Assembly: GCA_964465375.1 (NCBI GenBank)
Contig: CAYXIJ010000009.1
Location: 11,639-75,638, forward strand
Source of the DNA: CAJWKT01 sp964465375
Lineage (GTDB): Bacteria > Pseudomonadota > Gammaproteobacteria > Steroidobacterales > Rariloculaceae
Reading direction: 5' to 3'
Length of the DNA: 64,000 bases
Under the pieces are notes generated by a model. That model was not told where the DNA came from. It searched no databases and saw only the letters and a list, made by a program, of their open reading frames with translations. Below are positions 51,608 through 60,850 of the stretch, piece by piece. The position numbers were made by a program, and so were the translations under genes. The first letter of the stretch is position 1; every line of letters begins with the position of its first letter.

Positions 51608-53512
51608 TTAAAGAAAAAGCAAACTGAGCTCAGGAAAGGCCATCAGTATAATAGTTACGGTCAGCGTGATCAGTACAAATGGGAATGAACCGGAAAATAT
51701 TGTGCCGAGGCTGATATCTTTGTCATCCAGGCTTGTCTTGATAACATAAACACTTAACCCCAATGGCGGTGTTAAGAGTCCAATTTCAACACCAATGACT
51801 GTTACGATTCCAAACCAGACCAGATTTCCACCGAGCTCGGCTACCGCTGGTAGTACCAAGGGTAGCAATATCAAGAGAATTGACGTTGAATCCAATACCG
51901 TTCCTAAAAGCACCAGCAGTAACAGGTAGCCGACCAGAAAACCTCCGAGACCAAGTCCTATTCCTCCTAAATAGGCGGCCATATCGCTAGGCAATCCAGT
52001 CAATGTCAGCATCCGGCTGAACGTGCTTGCGCTAATGATCAGAAAAAGTATTGTTACCGTAACTTGACCAGTTTCACCGATAACTACCCACAATTTTTTC
52101 CAGGTTAGATGCTGCTTGGCAAGTGCAATACACATAGCCCCGAATGCGCCCGCTGCCCCCGCTTCGGTAGGTGTGAAGATTCCTCCATAGATACCTCCTA
52201 GTACCAGAACAATCAGAAGGAACACCGGTAATACAGAAAAGGGGGCGCTCGGATGATTGGGAGATATATTGCTGTGTTCTTCAGGTATGACACTTCCAAC
52301 AAACCCTGGCCATAACCAAGCCATGAGTACTGTCCCGAAAGCAAAAGCAAGAGCAAGTAAGATTCCGGGCACAATTGCTGCAATAAAGAGTGCTCCAATA
52401 GAGACTTCCGCAATAACGCCATAAATGATCAAAAGCAGGCTTGGAGGAATAAGCATACCCAGGACAGAGGAACCGGCCGTGAGGCCCACTGAAAACCTGG
52501 GTGTGTAACCTCGCCGCACCATTTCAGGTACCGCAATCTTTGAAAAAATGGCAGCCGAGGCAATTGAAATACCTGTTATAGCCGCGAAGATCGCATTTGC
52601 TGCCACAGTAGCCACACCAAGTCCGCCGCGAATTTTGCCGAAGGCCCGCTGCGCTGCCTTGAAGGCATCTTGTCCTATTTCTGAGACACTAACAAAAAGC
52701 CCCATGAGCACGAATAATGGAACAGTAGCGAAAACATATTCTGACACAGTGCCTTGTGAGGCTAGGGATAGGGTATCGGTAGCGATGCCGAAGTCTTTTT
52801 TCAATAGCCCAAGCCCTGCAAATCCAATTAAAAGCAGCGCAATCGCTATTGGCATCCCTAGTAGAATTAGTACCAATACTGCAGTGATGGCAATAATTCC
52901 AATAGTGCGATCATGAAAATCCGCTTCCCAGATTGTGGCAGTGGTCAGGGCGCAGAGTCCGATAACGCTAAAAACAATGACCCACTTCTCGATATTAGGG
53001 GAATTTTCGTTTTTACCTTTACGAGCCTTCCATGTCAGTTGGTGTAGGTAGCCCAAGGCCGCAATTACTGCTCCCAAAAAAACAACCAACTTAATAGGCC
53101 ATACTGGGAAGGTATAAATACCCTCGACACCTGCGAATTCACTTGTGCGAAATGCCCTAAAGAAATCTGGCCATGCTCCGAGTGCGATTACAGCAAATAT
53201 AAGGCAGCCTGCAGTAGAAAAAAATAGCTGCAGACCTTGTGCGCTCCGTGGCTTATTTTTCTGGACCAGATCAAACAAAAATTCGACTTGAGTCAATCGT
53301 GAATTTTGTACTGCAAAGGCCAATTGCAAAAAAACACAGGCAGTTAGGGAAAAAGAAACGATTTCGGGCACACCCTGAAGTGGAAAATCAAAAAGAGTAC
53401 GACCTGTAATGTCTGCGCAAATAAAAAACATCAACATGAATACCCATATCACTCCAGCTCCGTTCAGCCACTGAATGAGGCGGGTGAAAGTTTTTTGGTG
53501 AAAATAACGCAT
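51608..53512 (-). CDS. TRAP permease, fused DctQ-DctM
   Basis: A 634-residue protein. The first 190 residues are DctQ-like (four helices, with FPLQGVPEIVSFSLTACVFLQL and VQNSRLTQVEFLFDLV), and the rest is DctM (FVLMGLFVSVSEIGQDAF, GGLGVATVAANAIFAAITG, GSSVLGMLIPPSLLLIIYG, GGIYGGIFTPTEAGAAGAFG). The two subunits are often separate; the related system at 57857-59730 keeps them apart. It follows its DctP gene by six bases. The transporter should use a sodium gradient to import an organic acid. Confidence 0.88.
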   Translation of the reverse strand: MRYFHQKTFTRLIQWLNGAGVIWVFMLMFFICADITGRTLFDFPLQGVPEIVSFSLTACVFLQLAFAVQNSRLTQVEFLFDLVQKNKPRSAQGLQLFFSTAGCLIFAVIALGAWPDFFRAFRTSEFAGVEGIYTFPVWPIKLVVFLGAVIAALGYLHQLTWKARKGKNENSPNIEKWVIVFSVIGLCALTTATIWEADFHDRTIGIIAITAVLVLILLGMPIAIALLLIGFAGLGLLKKDFGIATDTLSLASQGTVSEYVFATVPLFVLMGLFVSVSEIGQDAFKAAQRAFGKIRGGLGVATVAANAIFAAITGISIASAAIFSKIAVPEMVRRGYTPRFSVGLTAGSSVLGMLIPPSLLLIIYGVIAEVSIGALFIAAIVPGILLALAFAFGTVLMAWLWPGFVGSVIPEEHSNISPNHPSAPFSVLPVFLLIVLVLGGIYGGIFTPTEAGAAGAFGAMCIALAKQHLTWKKLWVVIGETGQVTVTILFLIISASTFSRMLTLTGLPSDMAAYLGGIGLGLGGFLVGYLLLLVLLGTVLDSTSILLILLPLVLPAVAELGGNLVWFGIVTVIGVEIGLLTPPLGLSVYVIKTSLDDKDISLGTIFSGSFPFVLITLTVTIILMAFPELSLLFL

Positions 53513-53518
53513 TTTTGA

Positions 53519-54646
53519 TTATTGGTCTCCGCTTGGTGAGGACGTACCTAGGTTAGGTTTCCCCCAGTTTTTAAGCGGTTGATGGCCTCGTGCTCGGACG
53601 GCCTCCATGTAGGCATCAAGAATTTCACGAGCTGGGTGCCCGCGTTTTTCGGTAGCCTCGACCCATTGTCCTCCAATATTGGGGAGGTTATCGATCCATC
53701 TTTTTTTCTCTCTGGGATTAAAATCGGTAATGATGGCTCCTTCAGCTCTTATAGCAATCAAAGCTTGTTCGTAGCGTTCCATAACCTCTGTAGTCATGGT
53801 ATGGCTATACTCGCGGCCTAATTCTGCTAGGACCCGTCTTACCTCTTGCGGTAGTTTTTCCCAGGTGTCTTTGTTCGCGGCAATACCTCCATTGAGCTGC
53901 GCACCAATTCCAACCAATGTTACGTAGGGTGCTACTTCGTGAATTCGATACGGATAGGCACCACTTAGAATAGTGAGGGCGCCATCGGCAACCCCCGTCC
54001 TGATCTGCGTATAGTAGGTAGATAGCCCTCCATTGACTGCAACAGCTCCAGTCCCACCGAGCCAAGTGGCCGAAGGGCCAGGAGCAAGGATTTTTCTACC
54101 CCTCAGGTCTTCCATGGTCCTAACCGGAAAGGTTGTCATGAGGTGATAAGTTTCTACTCCGCTTGCACCAAGTAGGACCTGATTTTGCTTGTGCCAGGCC
54201 TCAGCTAGTGCGGGTATGCGATCATGCAATTCGTTAAAGATTTCAACCATCGATGGCAGGTCGTCGCTTACAAAAGGCGTGTAATAAGTCACATTTTGTA
54301 AGGGCATCTTTGAGGGTTCCCAGAGCGTACCTACCCAGCCGAGATCCGTTAGTCCAATTTCAATTGCCTCTAATGTATTTCCAATTTTATAGAGCGAACC
54401 CCCATAGGCTTCCCTCCATTGGATCTCGTAGTTACTCCCCATGGCGCGGAGTCTTCGGTTTGATTCTGGCACAATCAGAGTTTGTTGTACGCCGATCCAA
54501 GGTAGATTGGCTGATTGAGGTCCAGCGATGGTTAATCGGATCGTTTCTGAGCTTACTGCAAATGATTGTACAAGTAATAATGCACCAGCCGGCCACCACC
54601 ATCGTTGACCAAGAGGAGGTCGCCTGATTCCAGGAGAGATGATCAT
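53519..54646 (-). CDS. DctP-type TRAP substrate-binding protein
   Basis: A 375-residue periplasmic binding protein with an N-terminal signal (PAGALLLVQSFAVSSE). DctP features are EIQWREAYGGSLYK, EAIEIGLTDLGWVGT, MEDLRGRKILAPGPSATWL (the conserved Arg that contacts a carboxylate) and YTQIRTGVADGALT. Its start overlaps the TauE/SafE stop by four bases (ATGA). It is related to the DctP at 56760, and the two face opposite directions. The ligand is unknown, probably a carboxylate or sulfonate. Confidence 0.87.
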   Translation of the reverse strand: MIISPGIRRPPLGQRWWWPAGALLLVQSFAVSSETIRLTIAGPQSANLPWIGVQQTLIVPESNRRLRAMGSNYEIQWREAYGGSLYKIGNTLEAIEIGLTDLGWVGTLWEPSKMPLQNVTYYTPFVSDDLPSMVEIFNELHDRIPALAEAWHKQNQVLLGASGVETYHLMTTFPVRTMEDLRGRKILAPGPSATWLGGTGAVAVNGGLSTYYTQIRTGVADGALTILSGAYPYRIHEVAPYVTLVGIGAQLNGGIAANKDTWEKLPQEVRRVLAELGREYSHTMTTEVMERYEQALIAIRAEGAIITDFNPREKKRWIDNLPNIGGQWVEATEKRGHPAREILDAYMEAVRARGHQPLKNWGKPNLGTSSPSGDQ

Positions 54647-55434
54647 TGGCTCAGCGTGCCACTCAGCCCATCCCAGATCAGCTTAAGTCCAACCAGAAAG
54701 ATAATGATCAAAACAACTTGGTAGAACATTTTTTGGGTCATTTTTCGGTTAATCCAAAAACCCAAGAGTACACCTACGGGCACTAACGGTAATAAAACTG
54801 CGGAAGCAACTAAATTAGTAGAAGAAAGTTGTCCAAGCATTCCGTAGGGAATAAGTTTGAGTGCATTACCGAAAGCAAAAAACATTACACCTGTGCCCGC
54901 AAAAATCTCCTTATCAAGGCGTTGAGGTAGAACGTATACCTGAAAGGGAGGTGAGCCTGCATGGGCCACAAAGCTGGTAAAACCAGATAATGCGCCCCAG
55001 AGTAATCCCGATGGCCTAATGGCAGATAAAGGTTCTTGTTTTTGGTTTTCTTTTGCCAGTTTCGCCTCGACAATTAATCGATAAACAACAAAACTGACCG
55101 CAATGAGACCGACGATTAGTCGTACGATATTATCATCAACGGATCCAGCAGTGAGACCACCGATGGTGATACCTAAAATGGATCCTGGAATGAGTACCAG
55201 GAGATTTCTTTTGTCCCAAGACTTTCGATACACCCAGATACTAAAAAAATCCATCGCGATTAGTATAGGGAGCATAATGCCGGCTGCCTGAACCGGCGAA
55301 ATTACAAGTGCCATTAGCGGCACTGATAGCATCGTGATACCACCAAATCCTGCTTTAGAGATACCAGTAACTACCAAAGCAGGGATAGCGACCGCATAAA
55401 ATAATGGGTCGGTTATGAGCTCAGTCGTTACCAT
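54643..55434 (-). CDS. TauE/SafE-family membrane exporter
   Basis: A 263-residue membrane protein with about eight helices and the TauE/SafE (formerly DUF81) signatures: GISKAGFGGITMLSVPLMAL in the first half and SGFTSFVAHAGSPPFQVYVLP in the second. Family members have been linked to export of sulfite, sulfoacetate or related anions, although many are unassigned. It lies between a dehydrogenase gene and TRAP genes and overlaps the DctP start, so it belongs to the uptake operon. Coexpression of an uptake system with an exporter fits catabolism that releases an inorganic anion. Confidence 0.85.
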   Translation of the reverse strand: MVTTELITDPLFYAVAIPALVVTGISKAGFGGITMLSVPLMALVISPVQAAGIMLPILIAMDFFSIWVYRKSWDKRNLLVLIPGSILGITIGGLTAGSVDDNIVRLIVGLIAVSFVVYRLIVEAKLAKENQKQEPLSAIRPSGLLWGALSGFTSFVAHAGSPPFQVYVLPQRLDKEIFAGTGVMFFAFGNALKLIPYGMLGQLSSTNLVASAVLLPLVPVGVLLGFWINRKMTQKMFYQVVLIIIFLVGLKLIWDGLSGTLSQ

Positions 55435-55467
55435 TGGTTTCTAGGGTATTATCAAGTGAGAATTAAT

Positions 55468-56349
55468 TTATTCGAGACCGCTTGCGCGCGCCTGTTCTCT
55501 TGCCATTACAGCCCAGTCGCATTCACCATCACCGTGTGCCACAGCACCCAGTAACCGGTCGCGCCAAACATTTGCACTTGGCAGCGGCACGTTGGCGATT
55601 TCTCCTGCTTGCAATGCTAGGTTTACATCCTTAAGCCCAATATCGACTGATGCCCCTACTGATTCGTATGTCTCTTCGGCAATAATCTTTCCATATACTT
55701 GATAAGCAGTCCCTGAAAAAAGGCCTTCTGTGAGGACCTTGTAAAAGAGCGATGGTTCTACTCCAAGCTTTCGGACTAGCGCCATACTTTCTCCCAGTGC
55801 CTCAATAGCACTTCCCAGTACAAAGTTGTGGGCAATTTTGACTGCTGTTGCAGACTGCGGCTCACCATCAATTTCAAATGTGCGTTGGCCCAGCACTTCG
55901 AAGAGGGGATGTAAGCGTTTCAGTGCTTTCCCGGGACCACCTGGGACTATTGTAAGCGTTCCATTTGCTGCCATGTCCGGGCGACCCAAGACATGACCAG
56001 CAACGAAAGTTTGACTTATGTCTTGATGGGCCTGAGTAACTGAACAGATGCATTCGACACCATGAGTACCCATTGACATATGGATTGTTTTTTTTGACAT
56101 TGTTTCTGTTAGTCCGCCGTTTCCTGAAACGACTTCTTCCAGGGCTTCATCTGTGGGTAGCATTGTGATTACCACGTCCCTGTCTTTACTTACCTCACTG
56201 AGCGATGTGGCCACTGATACACCTGATTTTTTAAACCGCGTGGTCGCTTCAGCCACCTGATCGTAGACCCTGAGGTCGTGGCCTGTTTGAAGGATGCGCT
56301 CAGCCATCCCATGACCCATGCGCCCCAGACCAATGAATCCAACTCTCAT
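55468..56349 (-). CDS. 3-hydroxyisobutyrate dehydrogenase-like NAD(P) oxidoreductase
   Basis: A 293-residue beta-hydroxyacid dehydrogenase starting directly with the nucleotide motif MRVGFIGLGRMGHGMAERIL. VITMLPTDEALEEVVSG and the catalytic lysine region SATAVKIAHNFVLGSAIEALGE are present. The usual DAPVSGG loop reads VAGHVLGRPDMAANGTLTIVPGG, a variant seen in a distinct branch of the family. It is the first gene of the operon containing the TauE/SafE exporter, TRAP genes and VOC protein. The substrate may be a 3-hydroxyacid or a semialdehyde; 3-sulfolactaldehyde reductases also belong to this family. Confidence 0.85.
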   Translation of the reverse strand: MRVGFIGLGRMGHGMAERILQTGHDLRVYDQVAEATTRFKKSGVSVATSLSEVSKDRDVVITMLPTDEALEEVVSGNGGLTETMSKKTIHMSMGTHGVECICSVTQAHQDISQTFVAGHVLGRPDMAANGTLTIVPGGPGKALKRLHPLFEVLGQRTFEIDGEPQSATAVKIAHNFVLGSAIEALGESMALVRKLGVEPSLFYKVLTEGLFSGTAYQVYGKIIAEETYESVGASVDIGLKDVNLALQAGEIANVPLPSANVWRDRLLGAVAHGDGECDWAVMAREQARASGLE

Positions 56350-56759
56350 TATTTATTACTCCCGTTCTTCTTGTTTTTCAGTGCTTCCGAGTCCTATATT
56401 TCGTCTAGAAAATTTTTAAATATTTTTATAATCAAATAGTTATAGGAATATTCGTGAAACCGGACCATGCTGGAGTATAGCTTTCACTATTGTGAACGTG
56501 AAGCACTTTCTGGATTACTACTTGCTGCTTGGTCACGACCACCTTACTCTTGCGAACCATGGAGTAGCTACTTGTGTCCAGATTGGTTGGTCATTCGTCT
56601 GCGCTGCGCCCCTGATTTTTTAAGCTATGTGGGCGTATCACGTAAGGTAGGTGTACTCTAGTGCCCACAATAATTAATATGTTCTGTGATGTGCGAGCTT
56701 CTCTAGTTATTTACATGCATCATTCAATGAATAGAAAATATTTAGGATACAATTAGTTA
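56350..56759. other. Divergent intergenic region between two TRAP-related operons
   Basis: This 410-base stretch separates the minus-strand dehydrogenase operon from the plus-strand DctP gene. The flanks are AT-rich (56395-56455 and 56670-56759) and probably contain the promoters; TACAAT just before the DctP start could be a -10 hexamer, without a clear -35. The middle part, 56470-56660, is less AT-rich and has a 64-codon open frame with no ribosome site and an unnatural composition (many Trp and Cys), which I do not accept as a gene. I see no RNA gene or repeat. Confidence 0.5.
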
Positions 56760-57860
56760 ATGGTTTTTTTGAATTTTTTTAAGCGTTTGAGTGCAAGTAG
56801 TCGAGCCTTAGTGGCAGTAATTTGTTTTGGATGTTTACTCTCTGGTGGGACTGTACGGTCCCAGGAGATTATTTCTTTAACAGTTATTGACGCCTATGCA
56901 CCGACGGCGCTGTGGGTTAGGGTTTTTCTCGATCACTATATTCCGGAAGTTGATCGTCGGTTGGCGGAAACTGGGAATTTTGAAATTGATTGGAATAAAG
57001 CTTTTGGTGGAACCGTTGCAAAGACTGGTGGAGTATTGGAAGCACTTCAATACGGTCTTGCAGATATAGGGATCATCACAACTCCGTTCCACCCCGACAA
57101 GGTGCCGTTCTACAACATCAGCTATGTAACACCATTAGTAACAGCAGATATTGGGCTTGTGGCTCGTACCGTTGATGAACTGGTCGATCGTTACCCAGAA
57201 TTACGTAGCGGATGGTCAGATTATCGGCAAATTTATTTGACAACAGCAGGCGCCATCAATACTTACCAAGTGTTTATGTCTGAGCCTCATTTTTCCTTGG
57301 GAGACTATCGTGGCCGTAAAATTTCCGGGGTAGGCCTAAATCTCCGCTATTTAGAGGGCTTAGGCGCGGCAGCGGTTAGCAGCAATTTAGGTGATTTCTA
57401 TAATAATATTGCCACGGGACTTACTGATGGCACCATTGCTTGGGCAGAATCTGCTGTGTCCTATAAGTTGTACGAAGTTGCACCCTATATGATGGATATA
57501 CGATTGGGTGCGGTGACCTCAAAGGTTATCAGCGCTAATGCTCGTACTTGGGAGCGGCTGCCAGAGGAAGTTCAAGATGTTCTTGCGGGGGTAGCTATCG
57601 AGTACCGAGATGAATTGGCTACGGAGACGGATCGGCGTGCAGAGCATAGCCGGGAGGAGTTTGAGGCTCAGGGTGGGGAGATAGTTCCATTAACGCTGGA
57701 GCAACGACAAGCCTGGGCTGAGAGTCTGCCCAATATGGCCCGAGAGTGGGCAGAGGATCTTGAGCGAAGAGGATTACCTGGTCGGCAAATCCTGACCGAC
57801 TATATGGATATCATGCGGGAGAATCAGCCTATCGTGCGTCACTGGGATCGCGAATTATGA
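56760..57860 (+). CDS. DctP-type TRAP substrate-binding protein
   Basis: A 366-residue periplasmic protein with a signal peptide ending near VRSQ. DctP landmarks are EIDWNKAFGGTVAKTGG, EALQYGLADIGIITTPF, LGDYRGRKISGVGLN (the conserved Arg) and NNIATGLTDGTIAW. It resembles the DctP at 53519, indicating that the two TRAP systems arose by duplication. The stop overlaps the DctQ start in ATGA. No clear ribosome site precedes ATG 56760. The ligand is unknown. Confidence 0.87.
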   Translation: MVFLNFFKRLSASSRALVAVICFGCLLSGGTVRSQEIISLTVIDAYAPTALWVRVFLDHYIPEVDRRLAETGNFEIDWNKAFGGTVAKTGGVLEALQYGLADIGIITTPFHPDKVPFYNISYVTPLVTADIGLVARTVDELVDRYPELRSGWSDYRQIYLTTAGAINTYQVFMSEPHFSLGDYRGRKISGVGLNLRYLEGLGAAAVSSNLGDFYNNIATGLTDGTIAWAESAVSYKLYEVAPYMMDIRLGAVTSKVISANARTWERLPEEVQDVLAGVAIEYRDELATETDRRAEHSREEFEAQGGEIVPLTLEQRQAWAESLPNMAREWAEDLERRGLPGRQILTDYMDIMRENQPIVRHWDREL

Positions 57861-58414
57861 CAGGTAAGCTCAATACTTCCGGTGCCACTATCGGAAAAGC
57901 ATTGGCGGGGTATTTTTCAACTCTTGTAGCTGGAATGAACAGCGTTGGAACGGGTTGGATTTTTGCATTGATGGTTTTGGTTAATGTGGATGTACTCTCA
58001 CGCTTTATTTTTAATTTTCCCATCCAGGGTGTTGCAGAGGTAGTTGAGCTTTCGATTGTGGGCATTGTATTTCTGCAGATTAGTGATGCCGTTAGAGCGG
58101 GGCGTCTAACTCGTTCTGATGGGCTCTACAGGAGGATTCTCGAGCGGCGGCCAAAACTTGGTCATTTCTTGGGCGCAGCATTTGATTTATTGGGAGCTTT
58201 TTTCTTTATAGCCATTTTGCTTGGGGCTATTCCAAGGCTCATTGAGGCTTATGAACGCGGTTATTTTGCTGGAAACGAAGGCCTATTTGTTGTGCCTGTC
58301 TGGCCCATACGATTCATATTGGTAGCTGGGTGCGTAGTGGTGGCACTGCAGTTTGTTGCGCTTGCGTGGCATCATGTTATAGCTCTACAGAATGATGGCG
58401 GTCAAAAAGAATGA
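57857..58414 (+). CDS. TRAP small permease subunit DctQ
   Basis: A 185-residue membrane protein with four helices and the DctQ pattern VLVNVDVLSRFIFNFPIQGVAEVVELSIVGIVFLQI, followed by a basic loop (RAGRLTRSDGLYRRILERR) as in the family. It overlaps the DctP stop and the DctM start by four bases each (ATGA), so the three are translationally coupled. It forms the membrane component with DctM. In the related system at 51608 the corresponding part is fused to DctM. Confidence 0.88.
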   Translation: MTGKLNTSGATIGKALAGYFSTLVAGMNSVGTGWIFALMVLVNVDVLSRFIFNFPIQGVAEVVELSIVGIVFLQISDAVRAGRLTRSDGLYRRILERRPKLGHFLGAAFDLLGAFFFIAILLGAIPRLIEAYERGYFAGNEGLFVVPVWPIRFILVAGCVVVALQFVALAWHHVIALQNDGGQKE

Positions 58415-59730
58415 CTGGTTTCGAAATTGGCCTATTTTCGGTTCTTGCGATACTCATTTTGATCTACTCAGGAATGTATGTACCTGTGGCACTGGGGCTA
58501 GTGTCATTTGTTAGTGTTTGGTTATTACGTGGTACATTGGAAGCGCCTGTATATCTTCTTACCTTGGCTGCTTCTAATAGTCTTGAAGATTATATCTTTG
58601 GTGTAATTCCGTTATTCGTTTTGATGGGCTTGCTCGTCAGTCAATGCGAATTAGGTCGGGATATTTATGAAGTGGCTAACCACCTGTTACGCAGGCTTCG
58701 AGGTGGGCTTGGGGTTGCTACGGTCGCAGCAAATGCCGCTTTTGCTGCGATTACAGGGGTCAGTATCGCATCAGCGGCAGTTTTTACCCGCGTTTCAGTT
58801 CCAGAAATGATGCGTTTTGGGTACCAGCCACGCTTTGCGGTGGGTGTAGTAGCCGGAAGCTCAGTGCTTGGCATGCTGATCCCTCCTAGTGTCATGTTAA
58901 TTATCTACGCGTTGATTACTGAGCAGTCAGTGGCCGATCTTTTTACAGCCGGAATTGTGCCTGGCCTACTGCTGTCGATTTCATACGCTGTTGCAATTGT
59001 TGCTATGGCGCGTTTTGCGCCTCGTTATGTGGGCGGACAGGAGCACAGCGATAGGGTAGCTGGTGAGCGCGATATGCCCCCAAGGGAGCTGCTAGCTAAA
59101 ATAGGGCCGTTCGTTGTATTGATTCTTCTGGTGCTTGGGGGGATTTATGGTGGACTTTTTACACCGACTGAGGCAGGTGCTGTTGGTGCCTTGGGTGCAC
59201 TTGTTACTGCCCTTGTAAAAAGAAAATTAAGTCGAAGCGGGCTTTGGACTGTTTTGGTTGAAACTGGTCACATCGCGGCCTCCATATTGATGCTGATAGT
59301 GGCCGCAACCATGTACAGTCGTATGTTGGCCCTGTCTGGATTACCCAGCGATCTAGGAGAATGGATTAGTCAGTCTGAGATCGGGCTCTATGGAATTTTG
59401 GCAATCTACGTGGTGTTGCTTATTTTAATGGGTACCATTCTTGATACGACCTCAATTATTCTAATCATGGTTCCACTTTTTCTGCCTGTGATGGACCCGT
59501 ACAACATCAATCTGGTCTGGTTTGGTATTGTAACAATCGTTGGAGCGGAAATTGGCCTTCTTACGCCGCCCTTGGGAATAGCATGTTATGTGATTAAGGC
59601 AAGTCTTGCGGCTGAGGAGAGAATTTCTCTTTATGACATTTTTGCTGGTGCTTTTCCTTTCGCTGTAATTATGTTGCTAGTTTTAATTTTATTGATTGCC
59701 TTCCCAGCTATTAGCTTGATCCTTGTGTAG
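58411..59730 (+). CDS. TRAP large permease subunit DctM
   Basis: A 439-residue protein with about twelve helices. DctM signatures are FVLMGLLVSQCELGRDIYEV, GGLGVATVAANAAFAAITGVS, GSSVLGMLIPPSVMLIIYAL, GGIYGGLFTPTEAGAVGALG and GILAIYVVLLILMGTILDTTS. It is very close to the DctM part of the fused protein at 51608, including the IPPS and FTPTEAG motifs. It transports the ligand delivered by the DctP at 56760, driven by sodium. A metallo-beta-lactamase-fold lipoprotein gene follows 56 bases later and may be cotranscribed. Confidence 0.89.
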   Translation: MTGFEIGLFSVLAILILIYSGMYVPVALGLVSFVSVWLLRGTLEAPVYLLTLAASNSLEDYIFGVIPLFVLMGLLVSQCELGRDIYEVANHLLRRLRGGLGVATVAANAAFAAITGVSIASAAVFTRVSVPEMMRFGYQPRFAVGVVAGSSVLGMLIPPSVMLIIYALITEQSVADLFTAGIVPGLLLSISYAVAIVAMARFAPRYVGGQEHSDRVAGERDMPPRELLAKIGPFVVLILLVLGGIYGGLFTPTEAGAVGALGALVTALVKRKLSRSGLWTVLVETGHIAASILMLIVAATMYSRMLALSGLPSDLGEWISQSEIGLYGILAIYVVLLILMGTILDTTSIILIMVPLFLPVMDPYNINLVWFGIVTIVGAEIGLLTPPLGIACYVIKASLAAEERISLYDIFAGAFPFAVIMLLVLILLIAFPAISLILV

Positions 59731-59786
59731 CAAAAAAATTGTGGCAGTAAAGTTGAGGTAAATAAGGGAAAAATCTGGAAGCATAG

Positions 59787-60830
59787 ATGCATTTAAAGGG
59801 TTTACTAATAGTTATTGGCTCAATACTTATCTACGGGTGCACTTCTAGTGATCAGGTACAGATAGTCACCAGCTCGGATGCAGATATTTCTGATCGTGAG
59901 ATTGATCATGTCACCGGTGATTTATACCGGATGCGCACGGGCAGGCACATTGGAGTTTTTTTAGTGACCCCGGAGGGGATTATTCTGGTGGATCCGACGA
60001 ACCCGGATCAAGCAGCTTGGGTAAAGGAAGAACTGAAAGACCGGTTTGATTTGCCGGTAAAATATGTTGTTTATAGTCATGGACATAATGATCACGCAGC
60101 TGGTGGTAATGTTTTTGCCGATACAGCAACTTTTGTCGCTCATGAAAACATGCTAAATAATTTGGTTCGGCCTGATGAGGATGCCGAACTACTACCCCGA
60201 GAAGCACTTTGGGATATTAATGACAATGGCCGAATAGAAGAGTCAGAAGCTAATCCTACGTTAGCCCAGAATTTTTCTTTTCTCGATAGCAATGGAGATG
60301 GTGGCTTGACCCGCTCAGAGATTTGGGTAGCTCGCTGGAAGGGCGAAACACGCCCGCCTGATATGGTGTATAGCGACCGTTCAATTATTACCCTGGGCGG
60401 GAAACGGGTGGAGTTGCATTACACCGGATTAAATCACACTGATGATATGACGGTGGTGTATTTTCCAGCGGAAAGGGCTATTTATACGGTAGATTTTTTG
60501 ACTCCAGGTCGTCCACCGAGAACAGACTTGGATGGCGGATATTTGCCGGAGTGGCTGCACTCCCTGAGAAGAGTAGAGCAATTAGATTTCGATATCATTG
60601 TGCCTGGGCATGAAGCACCTGGCACAAAGGCAGACGTATCTGAACAGGTACGTTACATGGAGGATTTGCTTTCGGCTGTGATGCAGGGGATCAGAGAGGG
60701 TAAAACTAAAGATGAATTGGTTGAAAGTATTTTACTAGAGGATTACAGCCATCTTATTGAGTATGATTTTTCACGCGCCGGTAATGTAGCGGGTACCTAT
60801 GAAATTTTAGTCTCGAATGACGAGGGTTGA
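59787..60830 (+). CDS. Metallo-beta-lactamase-fold lipoprotein with inserted EF-hand pair
   Basis: A 347-residue protein with a lipoprotein-like signal (IYGC, Cys18). The MBL active site is intact: HGHNDH at 98-103, His217 (GLNHTDD), Asp236 (TVDFL) and His275 (VPGHE). Between the first metal motif and His217 there is an insert with two EF-hand-type loops at 143-154 (DINDNGRIEESE) and 167-178 (DSNGDGGLTRSE), both with proper 1-3-5-12 ligands. The protein should hydrolyse an ester, lactone or thioester in the periplasm, perhaps with calcium control of the insert. It follows DctM by 56 bases. Confidence 0.86.
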   Translation: MHLKGLLIVIGSILIYGCTSSDQVQIVTSSDADISDREIDHVTGDLYRMRTGRHIGVFLVTPEGIILVDPTNPDQAAWVKEELKDRFDLPVKYVVYSHGHNDHAAGGNVFADTATFVAHENMLNNLVRPDEDAELLPREALWDINDNGRIEESEANPTLAQNFSFLDSNGDGGLTRSEIWVARWKGETRPPDMVYSDRSIITLGGKRVELHYTGLNHTDDMTVVYFPAERAIYTVDFLTPGRPPRTDLDGGYLPEWLHSLRRVEQLDFDIIVPGHEAPGTKADVSEQVRYMEDLLSAVMQGIREGKTKDELVESILLEDYSHLIEYDFSRAGNVAGTYEILVSNDEG

Positions 60831-60850
60831 GATTTGCCAATTTGATTGGG

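Noticed and set aside
56467..56661. 64-codon frame in the divergent TRAP spacer
   Set aside because: No ribosome site, no domain, and implausible composition with many Trp and Cys; more likely untranslated sequence.
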